A DNA stretch of 64,000 nucleotides from Aspergillus flavus (Eukaryota > Ascomycota > Eurotiomycetes > Eurotiales > Aspergillaceae), in assembly GCF_009017415.1 (NCBI RefSeq), contig NC_092408.1, forward strand, positions 3,968,001-4,032,000. The letters are read 5' to 3'. Below are positions 54,520 to 64,000 of the stretch, one piece after another (the first letter of the stretch is position 1; each line of letters starts with the position of its first letter). The notes under the pieces are model-generated. The model was not told the origin of the DNA and made no database searches. It worked only from the letters and a program-made list of their open reading frames with translations. The position numbers and the translations under genes were made by a program.

Positions 54520-56171
54520 TTACTGTGCCCCCAACACTGTGATTCCACCGTCACGGTTCAAAGCCACAATACTTTGAGCTGCAACACCCCATGACACGGC
54601 CGCTGCAGGCACAGCGCTTCGCAGAGGTTCCGACCATGACTTAGTTGACTTGGTGTACTGCTGGACGGTCAACCCGCTAGGTCCGCCGGTAAGTAGGAAT
54701 TGTCCGGTGTAATCCCAGCTGATAGAATCAATCTGGTTGCCAGTTTCCAGAGCTTTGACTTCTGATGCACTGCGGAGATCCCAGATAGAAACAACTGTAG
54801 AGCTCTCGGCGACTGCGGCCATGAATGTGCCGTTCTCAGAGAAGAACAAGCACTTGACGGGTCCAGATAGAGCGAAGTTAGCGGCAGGCGAGCCGTTCTT
54901 GACATCGAAAATCTTGATCTGTCCATCAACGCCACCCGCAGCAATAAGATGACCATCGGGATGGAACTTCACAGAAAGAAGAGCTAAAGAGGAAAATCGA
55001 GATTAGTTGGTGTCCAATATTTACAGTGGCGTTGATATACTTACATGCGTCACTGAAGATCTGGGTAATCACGGAGTTGGTCGTCAAGTCGTAAAGCACG
55101 TAACTCTTGTCAGCGCCAACGGATGCGACAATGTCGCCAGTAGGGTGCAGGGCGAGCGCAGTGGCTGCGCCAGCATGAGAGCTGAAGTCAGCAACTTCAT
55201 TGCCATTCTCAAAAACCTTCACTGAGCCGGTAGATGAAGCAACGACGGCCTTATCACCTGCCCAGATAGCATCGGTAACCGGACCATTTGCTTGCAAGCT
55301 CTGAACGACTTGCTTCTGAGATAGCGAGAAGACACCAACAACGCCGTCAGCGCCCCCAACAAGGGCAAGCTCTCCGGAAGCGTTAACAGACAGTGCCTTG
55401 CCACCAGGGTAGAGGGGCTCGGTGCTTTGGGCGGGTTTATATGTGGAGATAGCATCGCTGGTCGCCCAGCCTTCCGGAACAGCGCGCTTACGGCGAGTCT
55501 TCGAGAGCCTATTTGCAATTAGTTACGAGGTCGGGATTTATGAACAACATAAGTTGTACATACGCTGCTTGTGTACTTTCAACACGTGACAAAACTGCAT
55601 CAGGCAGTCCATTTGAATCAACCTGCATTGCTTCACCACCAGCAGCGCGTGTAGCGCCGACGGATACTTTAGAGAGCGCATCACGGGCTTCATCTCGCTC
55701 TTTGGTCAAGCGCGCGATCACGCGGACTGCCGCATCGTTCTGGTAGAGAGCCGTACTCAGCTCCTGGCGCGTTTGTGCCAATGTCTGTCGCAGTGTGTAT
55801 GTCTCCAGGGCAAGGGCGTCCCATTCCTCTTGGAACACATTGAGTAGGGAAGGAATCGAGGTGAGTGTAGGGGGACGAGGTCGAACAACGCGCTGGGACT
55901 TGACCTCGATAAGGTCATCGGTAGAGAGCTCCTCTCCGTTCACGGGGTCTTTTCCATTTTCGGCGATATATGCCTCGATGAGGCGCTTCTCAAACACGCT
56001 GCCTGGAGGACGTTAGATACGGTGCGGGTGCTGTTCGAGGTTGCAACATACCGCTCTTGGGCGAGACGACGGGCACTTGTGGTGCCTCTCCCGAGACTGT
56101 CATCAATTACCGTCAGTTTTCCATAAAAGTATGATAGTGTATGATACTTGCTACTCACTTGCACACAGCAT
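54520..56171 (-). CDS. prp19: Prp19, U-box ubiquitin ligase of the NineTeen splicing complex
   Basis: Exons 56171-56159, 56096-56052, 56002-55564, 55508-55045 and 54983-54520 give 474 aa. The spliced start [20 protein letters not shown], then [20 protein letters not shown], is the U-box. A coiled-coil tetramerisation region follows ([20 protein letters not shown]). [12 protein letters not shown] linker leads into a seven-bladed WD40 propeller ([40 protein letters not shown]). The protein ubiquitinates spliceosomal substrates and stabilises U5/U6 after U4 release; it also acts in DNA repair. The first two exons are only 13 and 45 nt. It is divergent from the DUF4604 gene. Confidence 0.95.
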
Positions 56172-56639
56172 GGTATTTCTGGAAGATGGATGGATGTGGG
56201 GAGGGAGAGAGATGATTGCTCTTCACCACAAGAGCTGCGGCTCCTTTGGACTTTTCGACGCTCCGCCTATCTTTTGGGTTTAGCCGCAGATCTCTTGGCG
56301 GCAAGCAACCATGCGCAAACGATCAAGTCGAAGTCCACTCTTTTCTTCTCAATTCGTTGTATTCGTTTTTCCTGTACACTTATTCATTCTTACGACTTTG
56401 CGACACTACCTATGTAACAGGCGACTGAAGCTATTAGAAGAATCTTGGCATTGACGGACTTTTGTCTGTTTCCTTCAAGCTTTCCCTCTTCAATACTCCA
56501 TTGATAGTCGGAGGACAGAAGAATTCAAACACTACTCTATTTCTTTGCATGAATATTACATTGTCGCGGTAGCGATATTTCCCTTGTTATTTTGTCTGGC
56601 GGAATCTAAACTAACAGTTTGCTGCGGGACAATTAAAAT
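56172..56639. promoter_or_regulatory. Divergent prp19 / DUF4604 gene promoter
   Basis: 468 bp between two start codons. T/C-rich near the plus-strand gene (about 56330-56480). No specific site recognised. Confidence 0.4.
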
Positions 56640-57192
56640 ATGTCCTTCAAGTCAAAGAACCTCGAATATGGTACGTTGGCCCCTTACCACCATTAACAGA
56701 CTTTGAGCTAATACTTCGACAACAGAGGCGAAAGAACCAGCATTCTTGCAACGACTTCGAAACCAATACGGAGATACCTCCGGTCGCCTTGAGCGCCCAA
56801 TTGCTCGACCCCGAAAACTAAAAGATGCCGACGATGATGATGAACCTACTTATGTTGACGAAGAGAGCAACGAAGTAATATCCAAAGAAGAATATGAAGC
56901 TCTCGTTCGCGACAGCAATAAGGAAGCCGAGGACACAGGAAAAGGAGAACCAGACCAGGAACAACCCACATCACAAGATAAAGGAGAGGATAAGGCAAGT
57001 ACTGCGCAAGAAGTGCCCATATCAAAACAGAACATGGCAGAGATAGGAGGACCTAAGAAGCGAAAGCAGGCGAAGGTTATTGGCGAAGAAGAGCCTTCAG
57101 CAGAGAAAGAAGAAACACTGCCGAGAGACCCTGGATCTCGGAAACCCAAGCAAAAGAAGAAGAAAATCAAGCTCTCGTTTGACGAGGAATGA
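56640..57192 (+). CDS. DUF4604-type small charged nuclear protein
   Basis: Exons 56640-56670 and 56726-57192 (55-nt intron) give 165 aa. The start MSFKSKNLEY|EAKEPAFLQR is the conserved DUF4604 head ('lsY....PaFL.rlr'). An acidic stretch (KDADDDDEPTYVDEESNEV) and a basic lysine-rich end (KPKQKKKKIKLSFDEE) follow. This is the usual layout of the family, whose human member KIAA1143 has no established function. Highly charged and probably disordered. Confidence 0.8.
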
Positions 57193-57593
57193 TGAATGGA
57201 TGAGTACCAATTTGCCCAGTCATAATGTCTCGATTTGACTCATACTATACGGAAAGCCCTCTTTAGTTCAGGCACCAGTAGAATAAACGTCATATTCGAG
57301 AACAACCCGAAGATAATTAATAATCAGTGGAAAATACTTTTGATGCACGCTTCCAGACATTTTAATCCAATTATAACCTCATAGTAATCATAGTCGCTTT
57401 GGTTTGCGGTAATTCTCTGGTTGTTGAAAAGCTTTGGCTTTTCCGCCAATATTTTTTTCATTTTTGTCATAAAATTGAATTCTTCCGCAGTACGCGGGAC
57501 ACCAACTAACTCAGACGTATTCAAACCACTGGGAGATCTTTGAACTGGTTTTTCTGGATTCAGGGTGGTCACTGACACCAGCCTATTTCCAAA
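57193..57593. other. Intergenic, ria1 promoter
   Basis: 401 bp. A minus-strand frame at 57324-57578 has no ATG and no known motif. Confidence 0.4.
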
Positions 57594-60500
57594 ATGCCCG
57601 TCGTAAATGTCGAGGATCTAGTCCGTCTTCAACGGAAACCCGATGACATACGGAATGTACGCAGCCCCTCCATCATCCCACTTTGATGTCAGAAGTTCCT
57701 GCGTATCGGAATACCCATAGCTAACCACCACCACAGATATGTATCCTAGCTCACGTTGTAAGTAGCCACGACTGTCCAGCCCGATGGAAAGTTACTCTAT
57801 ATTAATGATGGAAAAATTGCGTGGTTATAGGATCATGGCAAAACATCTCTGACCGATAGCCTTATCGCCACTAATGGAATCATCTCACCCAAGCTGGCGG
57901 GCAAGATCCGCTATCTGGATTCTCGTCCAGATGAACAGCTCCGAGGTATTACCATGGAGTCGTCGGCGATCTCTTTATTCTTTTCGATGATGCGTCGTCC
58001 TGCCCCCGACGCTGCTCCAGTAGCCAAAGAGTACTTGATCAATCTTATCGACTCCCCGGGGCATATCGATTTTAGCAGCGAGGTCTCAACAGCTTCTCGT
58101 CTGTGTGATGGGGCTATTGTCTTAGTCGATGCTGTAGAGGGTGTATGCAGTCAGACAGTCACTGTCCTGCGTCAAAGCTGGGTTGAGCAGCTGAAACCCA
58201 TCCTGGTCATTAATAAGATCGACAGACTTGTTACTGAATTAAAGATGAGCCCAAGCGAGGCTTATTCGCATATGAGCAAACTGTTAGAGCAGGTCAATGC
58301 AGTCATCGGTAGCTTCTACCAAGGTGAGCGAATGGAGGAGGATCTCCAGTGGCGAGAGCGCATGGAAGAACGCGCCAATGCGGCGGCAGAGAAAGATCGT
58401 ACCAAGAAGCAAACGCAAGATGATGAATCTACACAGGGCGGTGCGGACACTGCTGATTATGTAGAGCGAGACGATGAGGACCTTTACTTTGCCCCTGAGA
58501 AGAATAATGTCATCTTTTGCAGTGCTGTGGACGGATGGGCCTTCACCGTCCGCCAATTCGCCGCTATTTACGAAAAGAAGCTCGGGATCAAGCGTGCAAT
58601 TCTTGAAAAAGTCCTCTGGGGAGACTACTACTTGGACCCCAAGACAAAACGAGTTCTGGGTCAGAAGCATCTTAAAGGACGAGCTTTGAAGCCGATGTTC
58701 GTTCAGTTAGTTTTGGACAGCATCTGGGCTGCATACGAAGCTACAACAGGTGGAGGTAAAGGAAAAGGGTATGATATAACATACACTTAGGTATGATTCG
58801 TCGACTGACAAGTGACAGTGACCCTGCTCTATTGGAGAAAATCACAAAGTCTCTGAATATCACGATTCCGGCTTACATTCTACGATCTCGGGACCCCAGG
58901 AATATAATGACAACACTATTCTCTATGTGGCTTCCTCTTTCAACTGCAGTCCTCGTATCTGTTATTGAATATCTTCCTAGTCCCCCAGCTGCCCAAGAAG
59001 CCCGGTTACCCGCTTTGATTGAGGAGTCGCCTGGTGCGGACTTTGTGGATCCTAAAGTGAAAGACGCGATGATCAAATTCAAGACGGGCTCAGATGAACC
59101 TGTGGTGGCATATGTCAGCAAGATGGCTGCCATTCCGGAAAGTGAACTGTCATCAAGCAAGAAAAGGTCCGGCGCGACTATGTCGGCGGATGAAGCCCGA
59201 GAGATTGCTCGGAAAAAGAGAGAAGAAATAGCCAAAATGCAAGCGGAGGCCAATGGTGAACAGCAGGACGACGGCTATGCACGGATCACTTCTGCCTTTG
59301 AAACTGTTACTATAGACGACAATGACCAAGCGCCAGAAGAGGAGAAGGACGATCCGGAGCACCTGATTGGGTTTGCACGGCTATATTCAGGAACCCTTTC
59401 AGTGGGCGATTCTATCTACGTCCTCGCACCGAAGTTCTCACCGGAAACCCCGAACGCTACTCCCGTACCACAGAAGGTAACGGTCACAGACCTGTATCTT
59501 CTTATGGGACGAAGTCTCGAGCCGCTTAAGTCTGTCCCCGCCGGTGTTGTTTTTGGCATCGGAGGTCTTGCAGGCCATGTGTTGAAGACTGGAACTTTGT
59601 GCTCACAGCTCGAGGGAAGCATTAACTTGGCTGGTGTTTCCCTCAATGCCCCACCTATCGTAAGAGTCGCTCTTGAACCAGCCAACCCTGCCGACCTTGG
59701 CAAGATGGTCACCGGTCTGCGACTGCTCGAACAAAGCGACCCTTGTGCGCAGTATGATGTGCTCCCCAACGGTGAACACGTCATCCTGACAGCTGGTGAA
59801 CTGCATCTCGAGCGTTGCTTAAAGGACCTTCGCGAACGTTTCGCCAAATGCGACATTCAGACCGGCCAAACAATCGTACCATACCGCGAAACCATCGTCA
59901 GTGTACCGGAAATGGCTGCACCTAAGAATCCAGATTTAGGACGGGGAGGTGTTCTGACGGTTTCAGCATCAAAGCAGTTGTCTATCCGGCTACGCGTTGT
60001 GCCTCTACCTGAAGCAGTGACTGAGTACTTCACTAAGCAAGTCGGAACTATCAAACGACTACAATCTCAGCGGCACGCAGCAGCGGATGACAAGGCAACT
60101 AACGGAACACCGGATAGCACTCAACAGGTAGAGACCAGTGATGCAACAGATGAAGCCCGCGAAGGAAGTGTACTTTCTCTCAAGGACTTCAGGGAAGAAT
60201 TGAACAAGATCTTCGATGAAGAAGTGAAAGAGGACAAGGAACTGTGGAAGGACGTCGTGGACAGAATCACGGCGTTCGGCCCAAGACGAGTGGGACCCAA
60301 CATCTTAGTCGACGCCACCGCAGTGAACACTTGCGAGAAATTGTAAGTCCATTCCATAAACTCTGCAACATTCACACAAGTCATAGACTAACAAGAAACA
60401 GCTTGCTTGAAGATCCCAAACAACAGCCCACCGTCAACACAGAAACCAGCAGCCGCGAAGCACTGATCGTGCGTGACTTCTGCGACAAGATCACGTATGC

Positions 60501-61160
60501 CTTCCAACTAGCAACCGGCCAAGGCCCTCTCTGTCAAGAGCCCATGCAAGGAACAGCCGTCTTCCTAGAAGAGATAACCGTCAATGCCACCGAAGAAGAA
60601 CTTGATCTCGGTCGCCTGACAGGCGAGGCAATCAGATTAGTCCGTGAGAGCATCTCCCAGGGATTCCTCGACTGGAGTCCCCGGATCATGCTCGCAATGT
60701 ACAGTTGCGAGATTCAAGCATCTAGTGCGCAACCCCCTACCTCATCCAAGTTACACAGAATATATGCTGACCCAAAATAGCCGAAGTCCTCGGTCGTGTC
60801 TATGGTGTAATAACCCGACGCCGCGGCCGCATCCTCTCAGAGACCATGAAAGAAGGAACACCCTTCTTCACAATCCTGGCACTGCTCCCCGTTGCCGAAT
60901 CTTTCGGATTCGCCGAGGAAATCCGTAAGCGTACCTCCGGTGCAGCGCAACCACAGCTTATCTTCGCCGGTTTCGAGGCTCTCGACGAAGACCCCTTCTG
61001 GGTTCCGGCTACCGAGGAAGAGTTGGAGGATCTGGGCGAGTTAGCCGATAGGGAGAACGTGGCCAAGCGGTATATGGATGCTGTGAGAAGTCGAAAGGGA
61101 CTGGTGGTCCAGGGAAGGAAGTTGATTGATGCGGAGAAGCAGAAGACGCTGAAGAAATAA
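57594..61160 (+). CDS. ria1: Ria1/Efl1, EF-2-like GTPase of 60S ribosome maturation
   Basis: Six exons: 57594-57656, 57737-57757 (21 nt), 57831-58768, 58819-60342, 60402-60724 and 60781-61160, giving 1082 aa. GTPase motifs are G1 ILAHV|DHGKTSL, G2 RGITMESS, G3 [10 protein letters not shown] and G4 VINKIDRL. An insertion of ~80 charged residues after the G domain ([14 protein letters not shown]...) is typical of Efl1 and absent from EF-2. Domains II-V follow, with a large acidic/Lys insertion ([20 protein letters not shown]) and the EF-2-like end [20 protein letters not shown]. The diphthamide-loop region of true EF-2 is not conserved. With Sdo1/SBDS it releases Tif6/eIF6 from pre-60S particles. 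The 50-nt intron at 58769-58818 removes an in-frame stop and restores GKGKGDPALLEK. Confidence 0.94.
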
Positions 61161-61949
61161 AAACGAGGTTCTTTGTTTATGCTTGGGTGGATTTATGCTA
61201 CGATAGATGAAGCAATTGGGTATTGTACTTGGTATACATGTACATACAGTACAAAGAAAAAGTTATTTACATCACTACAACTGTTTCCATTATTGCATTG
61301 GGTGTGATTACAATGTTCTTGAAGATATTGTACCCTCAATTCTAGCAGCTCCATTCCGTAAAATGAGAGGATGGAGAATCATAACGAGGGTCGTGGAGAT
61401 TAGTATTCCCCTACATGAAATATCGTTTTATCTTTTTCCGGTGATAAACACAGTTACAGTTCAGCATGAAGAAGGCCAGAACCTTGGATACTATGGAGGT
61501 GTACGCAAGCAGCGATTTGAGCGACTAGTCTTTCAGGACTATCTAACAGATCAAAGAGTTATTGTATTCTCTTGAATTAGCTTGTTCGTAACTCATCACA
61601 CATCGTTGAATGTGAATCGCGAAGCACTGGTGGATCAGCACTTCTAGTATGTACAGCAGTAGTATGCAAGATGATGGAGCGTCTGCTCCGTGAGAAAAGT
61701 CCAGAGCATCTCAACTCTAGCCATTTAGTCTGTCCAAGACAGACTCGAGCAGGACGCGGTAAAGTTCTTCTGGAAGAGCGAGGGACCAATGGATCTCTCC
61801 AGCCCTCTGCGCCGGCACGCGACACTCCGAAGTACCAAGAAAAGGACGCGACATAAGAGCCTTTCCCAGCCTTGTGATTATAAAAAGGTGAGGGGGCAAA
61901 AAGCATCAGTAAGCCAACCGACGAATGCCCTCAACTGAAATCAACCTTA
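61161..61949. other. Convergent 3' intergenic region (ria1 / csl4)
   Basis: 789 bp, no gene. The frame at 61207-61575 lacks known motifs. Confidence 0.5.
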
Positions 61950-62723
61950 TCAAAACGGTCTCGCTACCTTCCTCATCTCCGCCTGACCGGTGACAGAATC
62001 CCTCATTTCCTTCCAACTAACGGGGAACATCATATTGCCTGCCTCGCTACGAGCCATAACAACGCCCAGATCGTTGCGCGCAGTAGTCAAATAGTAGAAA
62101 CTCTGATCACCGAGGGAGATAACGGTTCCACGGACAATATCACCAACGCGGAACATCTCGTCCATAACGACGCGGTCTTTCTCAACAGCACGCACATCTT
62201 CCTTCCGAATAAGAGCCTGGAAGCGGAGCTCGTCGGAACTGCTATGGTTCTCGGGATTGGCGGCGGAGGAGAGAATCGCCTCGATGTTGTCGTTATCGGA
62301 CGTTGTCTGTGAGGGGGTGACACCCTGGGTGCTGCCCGATTCATCCAACACAACGAGGATAGACACCGTAGCCTGACGTTTCTGGACCCTCGTCACGCGC
62401 GCCAGCACCACCGAATCGACTGCGGGGAGGGTGTTATATTTCACTTTGGGCTTGGGGGTAGCGGAAGTTGCCGCTGGTTTGGCGCCGGGTGCTGTGGTTA
62501 CGGGTTTGGAGGCATTGCCTGTTCCAGGAGCCCTGATCGAGCGAGAAACGCTTAGAGTAGCTTTGCCTTTGGAGCCAGGGTGCGCTGGTTCGACGACGAC
62601 TGGGCCGGCGATGGAGGCGTAGACATTGGATTGTTGTACGTGTGTGCCTGGACCGGCGGAGTAGGAGGTCACTGGGCCCAGACGTTGGCCTGGAATGGCC
62701 AGGGCTGGGAGTGTGCTTGCCAT
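61950..62723 (-). CDS. csl4: Csl4, RNA exosome cap subunit
   Basis: Single exon, 257 aa, from ATG 62723 (MASTLPALAIPGQRLGPVTS). The N-terminal domain contains GTHVQQSNVYASIAGPV, the conserved Csl4 start. It is followed by a Thr/Ala/Pro/Lys linker and an S1 OB-fold (LPAVDSVVLARVTRVQKRQA, then FQALIRKEDVRAVEKDRVVM and FRVGDIVRGTVISLGDQSFY). TTARNDLGVVMARSEAGNMM and the closing block complete the family pattern. The S1 domain carries an insertion of ~35 residues rich in Ser, Asn and Asp. Csl4 caps the nine-subunit exosome ring and guides RNA to the 3'-5' nuclease. Confidence 0.93.
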   Translation of the reverse strand: MASTLPALAIPGQRLGPVTSYSAGPGTHVQQSNVYASIAGPVVVEPAHPGSKGKATLSVSRSIRAPGTGNASKPVTTAPGAKPAATSATPKPKVKYNTLPAVDSVVLARVTRVQKRQATVSILVVLDESGSTQGVTPSQTTSDNDNIEAILSSAANPENHSSSDELRFQALIRKEDVRAVEKDRVVMDEMFRVGDIVRGTVISLGDQSFYYLTTARNDLGVVMARSEAGNMMFPVSWKEMRDSVTGQAEMRKVARPF

Positions 62724-64000
62724 CTCTGGACAATGGCACGAATAAAAGAAGTATATAAATGTATGATGAGGGAAAACTGGAGCTTCGCTCTTTTGAGGGA
62801 CGCAAGCGAAAACTTGTCGGCGGTGGAGAAAAGCTTTCCCGGTGGGTCCACTGCTAGCTCTCTTTACCGCCTACCCGCTGCGGAGTGATCTATATGAGGT
62901 CCCTTTACTCCGTACTAGGGCTTCACTTGGAGCGGTCTTAGTCTTCCACGGATAGATGGACTACTAACTAGCATCTTTCTTAGATCCGATATGTTGAATT
63001 TGACTTAAATTCCAGTCAGTGGGCATCTAGAAGAGTTAAATATGCTTCCGTGCCGCAATCTTTCGATGTGCTAAAGGTACACAGGCGGACACATCAAACT
63101 TCCTGATATTGCTCTTGCGTACAACCTCAACAGTATATATAGTTCTCGACTCTTCCAACCTTCATTGGATGCCTTACTCCTAGGATACCACATTGTCAAC
63201 ACGCGCTATCCGGTAACACTCTGACTTTGCATAATCCAGGGCCAGTGTGTCTGTCCTATATGGCCGAAAACGTATGGTCCTGGAGCCCGATGAGACTAGG
63301 CGTATCGTGACTCTAGAGGTCAACTGCAGAGTGCACCGATTTCGCTTTGAGGTGTTATATTTGAATCGTCCTGGGCCAAGTCTGGTCCTGTTGCGGCAAG
63401 TATGAGTTCGAACAGTGCCAATAAGGCTTTGGCGATGAGGGTAAGTGGTCATTCGATACTTGCAGATCCGTCTCGCTATTGGCCATGCTCTGAGAAGCTG
63501 CAACAATCGATGTTCCGTGTTTTTGGAGATCCATATCGATGACTGAATAGCAAGTCTAGGCAGTCAAGCAAATGCTTCGCTCTGGACTGAGTCGAAAACG
63601 CGTCGGTCGGGAAGTGATATAGGTTTCCGCATGGCTGGCGCTAGTGAATGGCTTATAAGCACTCAAACATGCCAAATCTCAATAACAGGAGAACCCCACA
63701 AGTAAAATAGATGTAAATGTGTAAAAGGATGGGTGAGGGTTGCCTCCTCGTCGCACACCTGTCGCGGAGTGGTATATCTCTCACCACCCCAAGATTTGAT
63801 TCAGGTAGTGTTTGATGCCTCGAGCATAGGCTCCCGGTGAAAACGGAGCTTTTATATAGAACCGTTCTCCATGCTAACGACCTAAAATTATGGGCAGATC
63901 AGGTTACCTTTCCCGAGCCCTTAGCACACTGCGTCCTTGCCGAAACAGATCCCTAATAGCCTTCGTTACTGTTTGGTTATCGAGCTTCGGAGTCGTAGTT
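62724..64000. other. Right end of the window, no gene seen
   Basis: 1.28 kb. The longest frame (minus, 63180-63506) starts without ATG, is Arg/Thr rich and matches nothing I know. The first ~200 bp hold the csl4 promoter. Confidence 0.45.

Noticed and set aside
57324..57578. 84-codon minus-strand frame between the DUF4604 gene and ria1
   Set aside because: It starts without ATG, lies in the ria1 promoter and shows no family motif.
63180..63506. 108-codon Arg-rich minus-strand frame near the right end
   Set aside because: It has no ATG start, biased composition and no recognisable motif; probably chance.

Overview
The window is nuclear DNA of a filamentous ascomycete, most likely Eurotiales (Aspergillus/Penicillium type). 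The evidence is dense protein genes on both strands and short GT-AG introns of about 46-110 nt with CTAAC/CTGAC-like branch points. Many proteins read like their Aspergillus orthologues (Mdm10, Prp19, Edc3, mitofusin, TPI, Ria1). I spliced gene models by eye and checked that the exon lengths sum to whole codons. Product names come from motif and family recognition, not from a search.

Left flank (about 0.8-23.9 kb), conserved housekeeping genes: UVRAG/Atg14-like protein (-), mitochondrial Mhr1/mL67 (+), PP2C phosphatase (-), U-box cyclophilin Cyp8 (-), decapping enhancer Edc3 (-), Pif1 helicase (-) divergent from the multi-BRCT replication/checkpoint protein Rad4/Dpb11 (+), and mitofusin Fzo1 (-) divergent from ESCRT-III Vps2 (+).

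Centre (about 24-42 kb), a gene-poor accessory island with many relics. Its core is a duplicated module, each copy being a ~420-bp repeat, then a small acyl carrier protein (ACP) gene, then a holo-ACP synthase (AcpS-type PPTase) gene. Copy 2 (27.46-29.46 kb) is intact. Copy 1 (24.04-27.45 kb) is decayed: its ACP has a stop codon and has lost the DSL site, its PPTase is a deleted fragment, and a complete cyclophilin A gene lies between the two relics. The intact ACP is 77 residues, has no mitochondrial presequence, closely resembles bacterial AcpP, and carries a GC-AG intron shared with the relic copy. Further on are a signal-peptide protein with internal repeats and six C-terminal cysteines but a one-base frameshift, a phosphonoacetate hydrolase pseudogene with two lesions, a compact hydrophobin, a nucleotidyltransferase-like gene, and a frameshifted gene of a fungal family I cannot name.

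Right flank (about 42.3-62.7 kb), again conserved: a repeat-containing protein of unknown function, triosephosphate isomerase convergent with Mdm10, ribosome assembly factor Mrt4, U1-70K divergent from mitochondrial ribosomal protein mL43, a SIM/RING-like protein, splicing ligase Prp19 divergent from a DUF4604 protein, the 60S-maturation GTPase Ria1/Efl1, and exosome subunit Csl4. The last 1.3 kb shows no gene. I found no rRNA, convincing tRNA or CRISPR array.
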